Of a DNA stretch of 64,000 bases, positions 21,522-34,800 are shown piece after piece. Every line of letters begins with the position of its first letter. Within the stretch, counting starts at the first letter, position 1. The DNA is from Tetraselmis striata (taxonomy: Eukaryota > Chlorophyta > Chlorodendrophyceae > Chlorodendrales > Chlorodendraceae): positions 1 to 64,000 of the forward strand of contig VCJN01001236.1 of NCBI GenBank assembly GCA_006384855.1, given 5' to 3'. The position numbers and the translations under genes are program-made. A model generated the notes under the pieces. That model saw only the letters and a program-made list of their open reading frames with translations. It was not told the origin of the DNA and ran no database searches.

Positions 21522-24411
21522 ATGACGTGCGATGGAAGCTGCACAGCTCAGCCTCCCCCCGAAGACCAAGCACAGCCCATCGCCAAACGCTCGGCTAGCG
21601 GAGGCGATGTCATGGTAGAGGATCAATTCTCGTCGGCGGCGTGGCGGGACGAGGTCGAAGCCGCTATCTCACAGCGTCGCTTTCAGGAGGCAGCAAACAT
21701 GTTCCTGCAGCAAGCCGCCCAGGCACAGACTCGTGGGGATACGCCGTCGGCTTCGAAGTACTTCGGCAATGCCAGCTCCTTGCTCGTCGAAGCTGGCGAT
21801 TACCTGGCCGCACTTGAGTCAGCTCAGCGAAGCACCAGGTTGTGCTCCGACTCGTCAAAAGGTGCGCAGAAGCTCAAGTCGCGCAGGGCTCCGTGCCCAG
21901 GCGGGCGGGCCGTCGGGGTTCAATTATATGCCATTGCCTGATAATGGCCGTAAAGTAACAAACAAAACTATTAGACTGGGGGACGTATCATGACCATCAT
22001 TCCCATACGGAAATTCGATGTTAGTATTGTATTTTCCACACCAGAACAGCCACAGTCCTCCCACTAGTGGTCAAGAGAGAGTGGTGGAGCAAATAATTGC
22101 GCTCATCTGTCCAATTGTGGCTCTCCCTTGCGCCGCCTTGGCTACGGCAAGAAGCCAAGAAACACCACCAGTGCGGATCGAGGTCTTGAAAGACCTTACG
22201 GGGACGACGTGCCGTGTGCGCGCTGTGTGCACAGGTCACTACCGTGCTGGTCAGGCGCTGATGAAGCTGGGCCGATTCCACGAGGCGGTGGACAGCTACG
22301 AGCTCGCCTCCCAGGCGTTTCTGGCGGCTGGACAAGAGGAGGAGGGCAGCGCCCAGGCGCTGGAAGAGGCGCTACGCGACGCCAAGGACGCGGCGGCGCT
22401 GGCGGACGCGGTGCAGGACGCTCAGAAAGATCTCATTGGCGCTGCTCAGGTGCTCGCTGCCCCACCTATACAAGCACGATCCATTGCCCGTGATCGCCTT
22501 GATGCATGGCGACCCCACTTGCACCTCCTCCTATAGCCCCTGTATCCCTACACACATCCTTCACCTACATACATGCCGGGTCACCCATACAAGGACTACG
22601 GTAACGTCTCGGCATGTGAGGGGGTATGGGTAAGGTTGTGCCGGCGCTGAGTTGACCTTTGCATCGGGCCACAAGGAGAAGACGGAGTCCGTGGATGAGC
22701 TGTACGCAAAGCGCATGGAGGCCGAGACCGACCCGGCGTCTACCCAGGCGCTCGCGTCCGGGCTGGAGCAGTTCAAGGCCGGCGCGCTTGAGGAGGCGGC
22801 TGCGCTCTTTGGGCGAGCCATCGCTGCAGACAGGCTGAATGTGCAGGTAAGGAGGGGGGAGGGGGGGGGGGGGGGCTGCAGCTTTATTCCAGTGCTGATC
22901 GCAGTGAGCAGCGCTGGTGTCCATGCATCATTATTGGCAAAGCGCCGAGGCGCCTCATCAGCTGGTGTGACGGGCCTCGCAGGCGTATCTGCAGCTCGGG
23001 TTGCTGAGAATGACGCAGGGCGCAATGAACTCCGCTCAAAGGTCAGTCTTACACCTCGAGGGACGCCCCCCTAGTCTGATTGGCGATCTCATTGCGATAC
23101 CATCCAGCCCGTCTGCATGGCTCATCGGTGCTGGCTTTGGTTGAGAGGACATGATGCGGCTCGATGCAGCACCAAGGGGGCGGGGGCTCTGCGCCCCGTG
23201 CCATCTGAGCTGCTCCCTCGCGCCATCCGAGGCGAGATTTTTGTGCGCCCTGGCGTATTGGTGCGTGCTGAGCGGCCGTGCTCCCGGTGCAGGGTGCTGG
23301 AGACCTGCATACAGCGGGACCCGACGTGCCTGCACGCGTACCACGTGCTCGGCATGAGGCACGAAAGCGTGGGCCAGCTCAGCGAGGCGCAGACCGCTTG
23401 CGGGAACGTATTCGGTAATGCCATGCTGCCCGCGGCACAACGCCTTGCGCTGTTAGCAGCCATGCAGGTGCTAGGTGAATCAGCTGTCGGTGATGCGGAA
23501 ACATGCAGGCGGCTGGCAGCAAGGTGCAGTGTCCGCCTGAGGTCCGCGGCATGCTCGCGCAGGTGTCGCCAGCCACATTCCCTCCACCTGGACCACACTT
23601 GCGCTTGTCATGTACAAGCAGGGCGAGGTGGGACCTGCATCCCCCCCCCCCCCCCCCCTTCAACCCTCCGCCAGCCTTGTGATGACAATTGTTTGGGCAG
23701 CAGGCAGCATGCTCGTATTCATGGAGAGAATACACTGCCGCATGCGGTGGCATGCGCGGATGCTCAGCGGCAATGAGATCGCCTCCCGCACCCCGCTCAC
23801 CTCGCTGCTCGATGCCCCACGGCCAGGTGATGAAAGCTTCCGACCTGCTGTCGGAGTCCCGGAAGATTGAGCCAAACCCGGACAAGGGGATCGACCTCCA
23901 CAGCAACGGGCTGATTTCTCTGCTGCTGGGCTTCTTCATGGCGATCCGCGGCCGGAGGGCAGAGGCGTGCTCAGCGCTGACCGAGGTAAGTGGGGACGCG
24001 GCTGCGGTGGCAGGGTTACACGTACCCACCTCTTGCCCTAATTGCCTCATTGCAGCTCATGTATGGGCGCTGTCAGAAGATGCGGCATAGCTATAGGTGC
24101 CCACATGCTCGGCCTGTGCTGTCCTGGCTGCGGCACAGCGCCCTGAGAGTACACCGCCCCGCCCGCAGCACTTTGAGCAGGCGCCTCTGGCGCAGCCGTT
24201 CGCGAGGCTGATCGCGTCCCAGGTCCACCTCCTGATGGGCGACCACAGCGACGCGCTGGCGGCTGCGCTGGCGCTGGAGTCCCTCATGGCACAGCTCCCG
24301 CCCCGCGTGCTGGCAGCGGCAAGCCCCCCCCCCCCCCCCCCCACTGCTCTTGTTCACTTAGATGCCCGCGTGAGTTGGCCGTCGCCATCAATCAGAACTG
24401 CACACAGTTGA
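21522..24411 (+). CDS. Tetratricopeptide repeat (TPR) protein
   Basis: Exons 21522-21861, 22235-22449, 22652-22846, 22983-23041, 23293-23474, 23563-23627, 23827-23985 and 24169-24411 agree in phase and give about 485 residues. TPR-type helix pairs are clear at AISQRRFQEAANMFLQQ, GQALMKLGRFHEAVDSYEL, FKAGALEEAAALFGRAI, AYLQLGLLRMTQGAMNSAQ and LHAYHVLGMRHESVGQLSEA. TPR arrays are protein-binding scaffolds; the partner is unknown. The last exon may instead end at 24318 with a GC donor (GCG|GCAAGC), followed by an exon I did not find. ATG 21522 was chosen; an in-frame alternative start lies at 21474. No TGTAA was seen nearby, so the 3' end is less certain. Confidence 0.68.
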
Positions 24412-24860
24412 CTTCCACCGCGGCATCGCAGTATCGGGGTGTGGCAAGCCTACTCGTCCAGTAACCAGGGCACTGTTATTGCCAACCTGCCATCGACACA
24501 ATGCCTGGTTACCAAGTTGCGTGCCTTGCATATCTGTGGAATAGCGTATTAAACTGCCGAACTATATAGCAGTAGTTAGTCGGCAATTGCATCACTATTG
24601 CACAGTCAGAGACTGGGGGGAGGTAGTACGTGTGTCAATGCAGAGGCAACTAGTTGATTTTGCGTTCTCGAGTGCCGGTAGTCCTTGAGGGTCGGAGGGT
24701 CGTTGGATGCCGGGCGCCAGTAAGCATGCTCCAACCACATAGTAGTTTCGGCACCCATATCTACTTGACATGGCAATCCTCATCTTGAGTTATATGCAAT
24801 AGCGTGCCGGGTCGGCAACATTCTTGCTTAAATCCTCCCGTCTTTTTCCGGGTGCGTGAC
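24412..24860. other. Intergenic region
   Basis: Between the TPR gene and the following gene. No exon with matching phase links the two. No feature recognised. Confidence 0.45.
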
Positions 24861-25222
24861 ATGTTGCGCCGCAGCTACAGGCTGACCGCTGAGCAACGGG
24901 GTCACCCTGGCGCGCAGGGAGCGAACTGGATGAACGACAACCTGGACCACCCGTTCTGGCACGACCCCGCACATCAGCCCGGCTTCTTGAGCGCCGCCCT
25001 CGCAGCCGCGCAGCAGGTGCGCCACGTCTCCCCTCCCGGCCACACCCCATTATCACCCTCCATCAGTGCACCTCGGTGCCGCAGCCTCAACATCTGGGGG
25101 ACATGGCGAGGCGACATCCTGCTTGCAGGGGCGCTGCTGTGTCGTGAGAGGAGGCGGCAGAGTGGCCGCGGAGTCTCCGCTGTTGATGAGAAACCAAACT
25201 TTATGCGCGTGATGCATGGCTG

Positions 25223-25256
<34 letters not shown>

Positions 25257-27214
25257 TCCCAGGCATCGAGTGTGGCGTCCAGCGCGGGATGCGGTGCTGG
25301 CAATGCGGTGCCCGGCAATGGGTCTTTGGCAGAAACCGGCCACCAGCTGTTGCCCGCTGGGACAGGAGAGCCTGCACCGGCTGCGGACGGTGCCGGCAGT
25401 GCTCCGAAACCATCCGCTGACCCGGAAAAGGCACCGCCCTCGTTTCTGATTCCCGATGACAAGGAGCGCTTCCGCGCGTTCTGCAAGAGGGGCGACGACG
25501 GCCCGGCCCCGGAGCCGCGCGTGTGGGCCTACCGGCGGCCCACTGCCATGGGCATCCACTCCGACCCGCGGGGCAGGCTCGGCCAGGGGTTTGACATCCA
25601 CCTTGTCAGCGAGGAGGACATCTCGGACGACAAGGTGCGACACTGTGGCGCGCCAGGGATCGAAATTGACTGGAGAAAGAATGGGATTGACCCCAACTGC
25701 CCCCGTGCGCGAACCTTCGTGGTATGCCGTGGATCCCTATGCGATAGCACTATGGATCCGCATCAATAAGGGCCACGGGCTAAATATCAAGAACCGTGAC
25801 CGAATTGGTGGACAATTGTCGATGTTCGATTTCATTTGATTCGATTCGGTATGCCCTGATCTTTTATAGACGATTATAATGCCTACATATCAAGATGGTG
25901 ACCCACGCTGAGGAGCGCGATGCATCAACAGACCCAGGGCATTCTCCTGATGACGCATCAGCCGGGCCAGGGCTTGATTTGATTCCCGCTACCCCTGAGT
26001 CTATCGACGCATTGCCCCCCGAGCGATCGATGGCATCGATGCATCCGATTGGATGTGCTGTATCGGTTCTGGATGCTGACGCTGACACAGCACCCGCCAC
26101 TGCCATCATTGACGGCGCCGCCCCGCCCCGCCGCTGCCCCCAGATGGAGGAGGTCCAGAGCGAGGGCCCCGTGGAGATGCAGCCGTACCCCACCGACGCC
26201 GCCCACCGGCTCATCGTCGGCAACGGCAGCCGCTGCGTGGAGACGCTCAGGTCAGTACCCCCCCCCCCCCCCTCCCTCCCCACCCCCCCACACACACACG
26301 CACACACATGCCGGGGCTGCTGCCATCATAGCCGTGACCTGCGTGCATGGTGCTGCTTGTGGGCGTGCCAAAACACCTACAACATACATACGTTTCGCAG
26401 CAAATAAGTGTTGTTGCTGCTCCCCCCCCCCCCCCCCCCCCCCCGTGGTCACGTGTCCCCGTGCCGCCGCGCCGCAGGCTGTACTGCGTCGTGATGCAGT
26501 GCGACCCGCCGCTGGCGTACGTCGCCGCCGACGGGGAGTGCTTCCTGTCGGATGCCGCCTCGCTGCCGGCAGCCACCGGGGCGCCAGGCCGCAACGACAC
26601 ACTCTGCACGCTTGGGGGCGCGCCGCCTCCAAGCCCAAACGGCTCTGCCGTGATCAAGACGGCCATTCAGTCGCTGGCCGAGCTGCGCGAGCTGATGCGC
26701 GATGAGGTGAGCGGCGGCCCGCCCCAGTCTTACTGCGAATGTTACATGTGGGCAGCCGCAAGGCGCAGGGTGACGAGCTACAAAAGCCTGCAACTGATCA
26801 TCATCCCAACGTGGCAAATTTGGCTGTTTGGGGGTTATTAACCGGTAAACGTGACACTCCCCAAATTGCCTGAAATGTTCCCAATTCGGGTGACGACATG
26901 CCATCTGGACTGCCGGTGGGTTGTAGACAACGGCCAGATAAGGGTTCCAATCGTCCGGAGACCGCAGTTTGACGTGGGGGATGCACCCACATATGTATGT
27001 ATACATATACATGTACATTATCACATATATATGACATTGTATTTACTCACATATATATAACATATATATATACATATATATATATATGTATTACATATTA
27101 CATATTACATATTTTAATACAATTAACATGTTAATTACATATATGAATATATATTAATTACAATATGTATTGTAATAATATAATATAATATATGCCGTCA
27201 TACATATATATATA

Positions 27215-27301
<87 letters not shown>

Positions 27302-28724
27302 GAGAGGCACAGTCACTTTACAAGCACAGGTGAATAATAGCAAGAGTACAAAACCCCCCAAACATTGGCCCGACGGCATTGTCCGCACACGACTCCCGGA
27401 CGTTCTGCCCGTCTAGGCGCTCAAGGCGCCCAGCAGGGCCGCCCGTAAAAGCGACGATTGTCACCGGCTGGCCGGTGCTTGCCGTGCGTTGCCGCGCTGC
27501 AGGAGGAGCTCGCAACGGAGGCCGACGCGCTGTGGGATGCCACCTGGGCGAGCGCCACCGCCCTGGCGCGACAGGCAGTGGAGGCGGTGCTGCGGCTGGC
27601 CAAGGGCCAAATCGGCAAGTTCCCCGCCGAGCTGGATGGCGCATCCCCCCCCTGTCCCGTCCTCCGCACCTGCGCCATGACTGCCTCAACGGGCTGATAA
27701 CATGATGTGCACGTCTGAGTGTGTGCGTCGGTGTGTGTTCCTGGGGAAGGGGGGGCTGCCCTGACACATGAGCCGCGTTCCTAATCCCCGTTGTAACCCC
27801 CCCCCCCCCCCCCCCCCCACCCCCCCTCCTCCCCTCCCCCACCCACAAGGTGGCGTGAGGGCATCCACCCACCAGAAGCTCGGGGCGCCCAAGATCATCG
27901 CCCTGGACGTTGGCATAGGTACTTTGGCCACCCCGCGCCCGCGCCTGCCCATCCATCCGATTGCGCCGTGCGTCACCGGTGCCTCGGGGCGATGCTGAGC
28001 GGGAGCGGTGTCTCGGGGCGATGCTGAGCGGGAGCGGTGCCGTCGCTCGCGGTGCAGACAAGCGCGGCCGCGCGTCCCTGCAGGCGCTGCACCCCCACCC
28101 GCAGCTTGCCACCGAGGAGGACCACGCCGCGTGTAGCGGTGGGTCCCCCGTCCCGTCTGCTGCCGCATCCAGCCACTCCCGCGCCATTGCACCCATGTCG
28201 CGCCATTCCTTTTTCTTTTTCCCGCCCTCGTGACAGGACTGGCACCAGTGAAACCCTCATACGACGGCCATTTAGACAGCAATCCAGTTATGGAAAGCCC
28301 TGGGTAGGCGACGCTCCGTGTTAGTTATCAACCGAGTTGCCGAAGCATTATTCCGCAATACTAATTAAAGGCCAGTGACGACGGAATTTCTACATTTCCT
28401 CTTGCCCCGCTTTCATCGCGACATCCCCGGGAGAGGGAGCACAGCTGCCGGGAGAATTCCCCGCCATCAGCCCCCGCACAGTGGTGCTTGTTTCTCTCAG
28501 CGGAATGCGCCAACGCCCCCCATGTCCTGCGATCTCATTGAGTTGGGGGCGCGGACCGGCCGTATTAACACCGCGACTGCTCCCGTGTGCGCCGCGCAGT
28601 CCGCCAGGCGGTGGTCATGTCCGCGTGGAGGCTCGCCCTGAGCCGGGCGGGCGTGTTCAAGGACGGCATCGCCGCCGGCCGGGGGCAGCTCGGCACGGAC
28701 GCGCTGCAGCACCTTCTTGGCTAG
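24861..28724 (+). CDS. Hypothetical protein of about 485 residues
   Basis: Exons 24861-25016, 25263-25634, 25895-26250, 26478-26706, 27503-27653, 27850-27918 and 28600-28724 agree in phase and end at TAG 28722. I do not recognise the family. Visible parts are a conserved-looking start (NWMNDNLDHPFWHDPAHQPG), an Ala/Pro/Ser-rich linker, a charged block (DDKERFRAFCKRGDDG), an acidic region, a block with LYCVVMQCDPPLAYVAADG, a helical stretch (LATEADALWDATWASATALA) and a C-terminus with KLGAPKIIALDVGI. No signal peptide or membrane segment. Introns carry C-runs, a TG run and a large AT/AG microsatellite block. The last intron holds a truncated LINE copy. Exons 27503-27653 and 27850-27918 are the weakest calls. 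Confidence 0.55.
25226..25254. repeat. TG microsatellite in an intron
   Basis: Uninterrupted TG run immediately before the acceptor of exon 25263-25634. Confidence 0.95.
27000..27306. repeat. AT-rich block with AT and AG microsatellites in an intron
   Basis: AT-rich tandem blocks from 27000, a pure AT run near 27213-27252 and an AG run near 27253-27306, all within the intron 26707-27502. Confidence 0.95.
28207..28393 (-). mobile_element. 5'-truncated LINE copy (3' UTR only)
   Basis: An A-rich tail read on the minus strand is followed by sequence matching the 3' UTR of the LINE at 34131-36371, including GTTTCACTGGTGCCAGTCC. It contains no coding part. It lies in the last intron of the hypothetical gene. 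Confidence 0.8.
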
Positions 28725-28828
28725 GCGCGGCGTGCCGGCGCTCCACCCCCCCCCCCCCCCCCCCCCCCCACTGTTGACCCCCGCAATGATGTACACGCGC
28801 GGTTCGCTCGGCCTGGACTCGCCGGGTG

Positions 28829-28833
28829 TGTAA
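28829..28833 (+). promoter_or_regulatory. TGTAA polyadenylation signal of the hypothetical gene
   Basis: TGTAA 105 bases past the stop at 28724. Confidence 0.5.
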
Positions 28834-29244
28834 TCTTGGCCCTTCCCAGGACCGGCGCGGCGGCGATCGGGGGCCGGGGGGGGGGGGGCACACTGCTGAG
28901 ATTGTGCACACATAGAAGTGTTCGCCATGGGCTCGATATGTCAGCTTCGTCAAACGGAGCTGTGACCTGTGGCGTGGAATGGCAACGTCGCATGGCCGAG
29001 CTACCAGCAGCTTGCGCGGAGACGGTGTGCAGCCACACCCGTGCGCTCGCCGTACATTAGCCCCAGATACACCCCGTAGATGTCTTTATTGCACCGTTTG
29101 CACGGGATCGAACGTACCCAGCCTGCACCACTATAATGCGATCAACCAGCAGGTACCGATTGTTCTACCCTACTATATATTCTCGACTTACTGTATTCCA
29201 CTATATATATGCTATGTAGTATGATACTGTTCACTGTTCTTGCT

Positions 29245-29740
29245 GTTTTTTGTTTTTTTTTCGCCCCTGGGACAGGACTGGTACCAGTGAAACCCTTGCA
29301 GCGTCTCTACGACGGCCGTTTAGGCAGCAATCCAGTGACGGAAAGCCCTGGGTAGGCGACGCTCCGTTATAGTCATCAAGCAAATTGCCGAAGCATTCTG
29401 CAAGACTAATTGGAGGCCAGTGACGGAATTTCCAACCCTGTTGGATCACCGTCTAAAACACTGCCATCAAAATACCCGGCACTGACCACGAAAGGTCCGC
29501 CCTACCCGTTTGGGCGTCGGCCCATTCGAGTAATGCGAGTTGGGGCAAGCCCCAACCCGCGGAGCAAAGCATTTCGGGAGTGCGATACATGTGCAACAAA
29601 AACGGCAATGTGAGGGAGGGCCCGACGCCATAGCTGGGAAAATTTCCCATTCCCAGTAAAATCCAGGGCGCCGTGAAGGGAGGGGGGGACCCTGCCCAAA
29701 ATGAAGGCAGTTAAGTACTCAGGTGTTGACGCAATAACCA
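29245..29740 (-). mobile_element. 5'-truncated LINE copy with 3' end of the ORF
   Basis: Minus-strand copy of the LINE at 34131-36371. It keeps the last part of the ORF (TAFILGRVPPSLHGALDF through MGRRPNG and stop), the 3' UTR and a poly-A tail at 29245-29261. It is diverged from the longer copy by scattered substitutions. Confidence 0.88.
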
Positions 29741-29921
29741 GCGATGTTTTTGCTGTATTGCTTATTTGTATCCTTGAATCACTGTAGTGTTGCCAGTGTG
29801 GTACGAGTGCACGGGGTACTAGCATGGGTCGCCGTCAAAGGACGATTCAGGGATGAAACATATCATAATTCGTACAGAGCGCAGTATATTCGTATCTACC
29901 AACTGGTATTTTTTTATTTTT

Positions 29922-29983
29922 TTTACATTAGTGCTTTCACATATGCGCACTACAAACAGAACTACAAGCAACCATGAAAGGTT
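29922..29983 (+). repeat. Dispersed repeat, copy 1 of 3
   Basis: Contains GCGCACTACAAACAGAACTA and CAACCATGAAAGGTT. Other copies lie at 38899-38960 (+) and 46915-46975 (-). Confidence 0.75.
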
Positions 29984-30954
29984 ATTTATTCTTATAATAA
30001 AGGTTATTACTATATACACCGACATCGTCGGTGGTGCGTGGGCATTCTGAGTGGGGCTCCCCGCCGGTGCTCGCACGGAACAGCACCGCCGCAGGCAAGT
30101 AAGCGGGCGGGCTGCGGCCGGATTGCCGGTGGCCGGGTCCCGCCGTCACGTGGCGACGCCCACGTCGCTGCCGCCGTACGCGTGGCTCCACTGGAAGCTG
30201 AACTCGATCCTGGCTCCGTTGCAGGCTTCCTGCGAGCAGGGTCGTCAGCCCCCCTCCGCCGCGTCAGAAGTGCCATGCTGTGCATGGGGCCGTGCAGAGG
30301 TGGGGAGGGGGGAGGGTGAGCACGTTGGATGCTGCGAGTCCACGGGGGGCAGCCCGCCACAGGAAGTATGTGTCCAAGTGTGCTTCGAAAGGTGTGCGAC
30401 ATTTGTGGGGGGAGGGTGGGGGCATGTGCAAAGACAGCAGTTTAGGCTTGATACGCTGCTTTGCCTAATACAGCGCATAGACAATAACTTTGTACAGAAG
30501 ATGCACACGGATGCACGCAAGCAGGCGGGCAAGTGCACTTGGGGTGAGTGCACTTCGCTGTAACATGGCGCGTTCCGCACTGCTGTATCACCCAGGGCTG
30601 GCACCAAGGCACCGGGCCTGCATGGCCGGTGGCCAGAACATGCCGGCCAGGGTAAGGTGATCCATGATACCCTACTTGCCGCCTTCGGGGGTGCTCTACT
30701 GGTAGAGCGAACGAGTACGAACCTGAAGGTCCTGGGTTCTACGAGACCGGCTGGGCCGTGAGAAGCTACGTCCTACCGCTCCGCGCCGATACTCGTACCG
30801 CCTTACATGTAGCTTGCATCGCCCTTTAATTCATTTGGTACCGGGGTAGGCCACGAAATTGAATGAGATCTGGAAAATGGCACAGTCCCGCCAAGCCTTG
30901 GCCGTCTGTCTGCTAGATATCGCGAGTACAGCACTCAATATGCCGACAGTCTTC

Positions 30955-31228
30955 GGCATGCCTCGGTGTCTGTCCACGCTCGGGTCTCTTGTACGAGAGG
31001 TCCCTGGTTCGATACCCGGCTCTCCCAGTTGAGGGCACTATCGACCGGGCGTGGCCCTCTGTCCCAGGTTTATACATCTGATTGACGCACCATAATAAAC
31101 CCTTCGGGGTTCGAATGAGGCAACGGTCTAAGGGATATGCGCCCGACCTACGACTGCAGTTGGCGCAACAGGTCAAGAGCTGGGGCGGCTTCCGCCGATG
31201 ACCCGGGGCGAGCTTTACTTTACTTTTA
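30955..31228 (+). mobile_element. tRNA-derived SINE, copy 1 (diverged)
   Basis: tRNA-like head with B box (GGTTCGATACC), then the family body (CCCTTCGGGGTTCGAATGAG, CCTACGACTGCAGTTGGCGC) and the CTTTACTTTAC tail. It is the most diverged of the four copies, so probably the oldest. Confidence 0.75.
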
Positions 31229-31854
31229 CCCGACCTCGTGCATTTCGGCCCGCGGTCCGATGACGTGCTTGATGAATGGACGGCGAGATGCAATATGTCA
31301 GAAGCGAGTCGCCGTTGCCGCCCTTTTTATCGTTGCGCAGAAGCCCGGGGGCAGCATGCGGGGGCGGATCCCACCGCGCCAGCCGCACCTGGAGGTGATC
31401 CGCTGTGGCGGTGCTGACGGCGTCCACGGAGTGGAGGGAGCCCCAGGGGTGAGTGGTGCTGGTCATCCCACGCGCCGCGCGGCCGACCGGGCGGAATCCT
31501 GTGCCAGGGCGCGAGTGTGCGGTCTTCTGCACCTGGAGGGGGCGATGTACAGAGAGGGCGCCGCCATTCGTCATCCGGCGCCATGAGTATATCTGCCAGT
31601 CCGAAGTATTACTTGTGGGGCCCAATGTGCCCCCGCCCTCCATGCGCAATGTTAGCGAGTGCTACGGGTATTATATAAACCCTAAAGCTATAAACCCTAA
31701 AGCCCAGGATCTACAGTAACACCCGGGTACACTCGCAAAGATTATAACACGTGCACCGTTCGCAGTACATTGGAGGGGGGGCTGTACGCGGAGGGCACAG
31801 AGTGCAGATCATGCCAATTGCCGCTTTTGATGATGGAAGGACTGCTTGCGTTAC

Positions 31855-34800
31855 CTGGATAACGTAGTTGGTGAACGGCAGGCTCTGCAGGCAGTTGCCT
31901 TGCTCAGGGCGCCCGGCGTTGCTGTCCCGGGCGCCGCGCGGCCGGAGCTCAATGGCGACTCGGCGGCGCGCGAAGTCGAGCTCGATGCGCGCGATGTGGC
32001 CGGTCCTCGCCACGATGTAGGTGCCCAGCGGCTCCAGGAAGACGCGCTGGCGGAACGAGTCGCGCGGCGTCACCATGACGCTCGACCCGTTTGCCGCCTC
32101 CCTGCGAGAGCCACGCCGTCAGCTTAGCCGAGCTGTCGGGCGCCCGAAGCTGCGCGGGCAGCATGGAGCGGCGTGTCGACGAAATGGCGTTGACGACCTT
32201 GTCGACGGGTACATCAGCTCGGGGGATTTAAGACCGGATATATATGCTGGCACCCTTACCCCGTACCATTTACAGAGTGGCGCCAGGCTAGTGCCTCGGG
32301 CAAATATGTTGTATATATACAACATTTGTTGTATATATACAACAGAAAGTATGGGCCTAGTACTACGGGCAAAACTGGCATGATGACCACCAGGGCGTCA
32401 GGGGAGGTCCAGAGGGCCCCAAATAGGATACTTAAGTTGGTCCGGGACCGGTCGGGTCGGCTGATTGGGCAGTGCAAAGCGGCCACAATTCCCAACCCAC
32501 CGGCTCGCCATGCGACAACCTATTCAGCTCAAGAGCCGTGTAGCCGCCCGTCCTGGGCCGTATCAAGCCCCTGCCGCCCCCGGCAGATTACGCCAACAGA
32601 GGGCTATGAAGTTTGAAGAAGTCGCGGAGTCTGTCGTGAACGACACATGCCGCATCAGGTGGGACCATGGCACCGAGTCCCCAGAGACCTCAACGTGCTA
32701 AAGCTGCCATCCACCGGCGCCGGCACTCTGCCTCAGGTATGACTCCCATACCACCCAGCACTCGTCTAATACCTTGCCTGGATGATATGTCGTCGGCATG
32801 TGATGATTATGTCGACGCGTGTGGGCGGCGCGCCCGTGCGATCGCATCTGGATGTTGAATCGGAATTCGAATGTTTTTGAAATATCACAACAACGGCCGA
32901 CTGACCTGCGCCCCGCAGGCGCAGGTCAGTCAGCCCTGCCGACCAGCCCCGTCCCGAACTCGAGGCAAGCTACGCCATGCCCATGGCCTCACGTTCCAGG
33001 ACATCCCCGGAAGTGCCATGGTCACGGCGCCGGCTGTCCCTGGTGTCCCTGTGCCGAACAACGCTGGTCCGATCGCCGTCCCTCTGTTGCGTTTCGCCGC
33101 CGCCACTGTTCCGTCCGACTGCGACAACTCGGCAAACGCTCCGGCAACGACAACGCCACCAAGCAAGCCCGCTGCACTGTGGGCCGTGATGGCGATGACA
33201 AGGTGGGTTGGACGTCCTACAAGTTCCCGGACTGCGACATACCTCGGTGCATGCCGAGCAAGAGGCGCAACGGCGTCGCCTGCTGGACCCGGCACCGTCC
33301 CAGCACCGCCCAGGACCTCGCGGTTTACACGTCAACCGCCGCACGGACTAGGCCGCCACCGGGCAACCCTCCCCATACCCAAACCCCGTACCTCAAGATC
33401 TTCCTTTCCCGGTCGGTTGGCGGCTGATGGTTGCTCCTCCGCAGTGCCCTGGCCGGAACCGGTGGTGTGATGCTGGTTCAGCGAGCTACAGCATCTTAGA
33501 GGGCGGCGCTTCTGTTAGGGCGCGGCCCGCGTAGTATTAGTAGTATGTAATTAAAATCCGTTAATGATGCCGACGCGAGCCGTGTTGTATACTCGTGTTG
33601 TATATATACCATACAACATATTTGCCCGAGGCACTAGGAAAAATCGAGTCGTCGTACCCGTACATCAGCGCAGCTCGCAGCTGAAAGCTGTTTGCTGCCC
33701 GGGGTGTTTCGCGCACCTTGCCACAAACAACCTACGTATTGCAGTAAAAATCGGCCCAAAAGAGAAATGCACGATGCTGACAATTAGTGGACGGTGCATC
33801 ATGGGCCGTAAATCGAAACTCGCCCGATTTTTCGTAGACTGACCACCACTATTTCGTACCACTATTTAATATTATTTAGTAAAAAGTAAAGTTCGCCCCG
33901 GGACATCGGCCGAAGCCGCCCCAGCACTTGACCTCGTGCGCCAACTGCAGTCGTAGGTCTGGCACAGCCAGTAGACCATTGCCTCATTCGAACCCCGAAG
34001 GGCTAATGCATCAACCGAGTAAACCCGGGACACGCCGGGCCGATATTGCCGAAATACATCGGCCAGGAATCGAACCCGGTACCTCTCGCACACGAGACGA
34101 CCGCTCTACCGAGCGGACAAGGGATGTACCGAGGGGACAGTGGCGTAGCTCGGCCATAGTATCGGTGCCCAAGAAAGGCGACGCGACCGTTATGGACAAT
34201 TATAGGGGTATTTCGATTATGGGTGCCGCTATGAAACTCCTTATGACCGTCATTTCCCAACGCTTGCAAGACGTCTGCCAAGCTAAAGGGATAATCCGCC
34301 GTTGGCAAGCGGGTTTTATGCGGAATGAGGAGGGCCCCATGCAAGTCGCCAGCTTATTCGATATCGCGGCTCGTCGCCAAGCGGCAGGTCTACCCACCTA
34401 CGCGGGTTTTATTGACTTTAGGAAGGCATATGACACCGTACCTCATGAGCTTCTATTCCTAAAACTACAAGCCATAGGAGTTACGGGTCATATGCTTGCC
34501 TTCATTAAAACTTTATACAGGGATAGTATGGTACGGGTCAAGACAGGGGTGGCCCCGGGAACACTATCAGACCCCATACCCATAGAGCGTGGCCTCCGAC
34601 AGGGATGCCCCGCTTCCCCCATCCTATTTAACATATTTATTAACGATATATTCGATGGGGTAGAACATCTAGGGTGTGCTGTACCAGGGTGCACTGACAC
34701 ATTAGCGGCAAGGCAACCACTAAGGGTGCCAGGTCAGTTATACGCGGACGACGCTGTTGGTATCACAGGCTCGTTCGATAACCTGCATGCCATGTTCGCC

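Larger units (their letters stand above)
28834..31854. other. Region rich in element fragments; no clear gene
   Basis: Holds a LINE fragment (29245-29740), a copy of a dispersed repeat (29922-29983), a degenerate tRNA-like stretch near 30690-30760 (GCTCTACTGGTAGAGC resembles a D arm) and a SINE (30955-31228). A stretch at 30150-30240 (+) reads YAWLHWKLNSILAPLQ and could be an exon remnant. On the minus strand, 31391-31545 (THPWGSLHSVDAVSTATADH, flanked by AG and GT in phase 0) may be the next exon of the DUF5695-like gene. Confidence 0.45.

Noticed and set aside
30690-30760. tRNA gene
   Set aside because: Only the D-arm is convincing; the B box (GGTTCTACGA) departs from consensus and no full cloverleaf forms. 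Probably a degenerate SINE head.
31676-31702. Interstitial telomere repeat
   Set aside because: Only two separated TAAACCCTAAAG copies; too short to be distinguished from chance.
32819-33470. Transposase gene in the TIR element
   Set aside because: Two overlapping open frames exist, but neither shows a DDE/D pattern or any other known motif.
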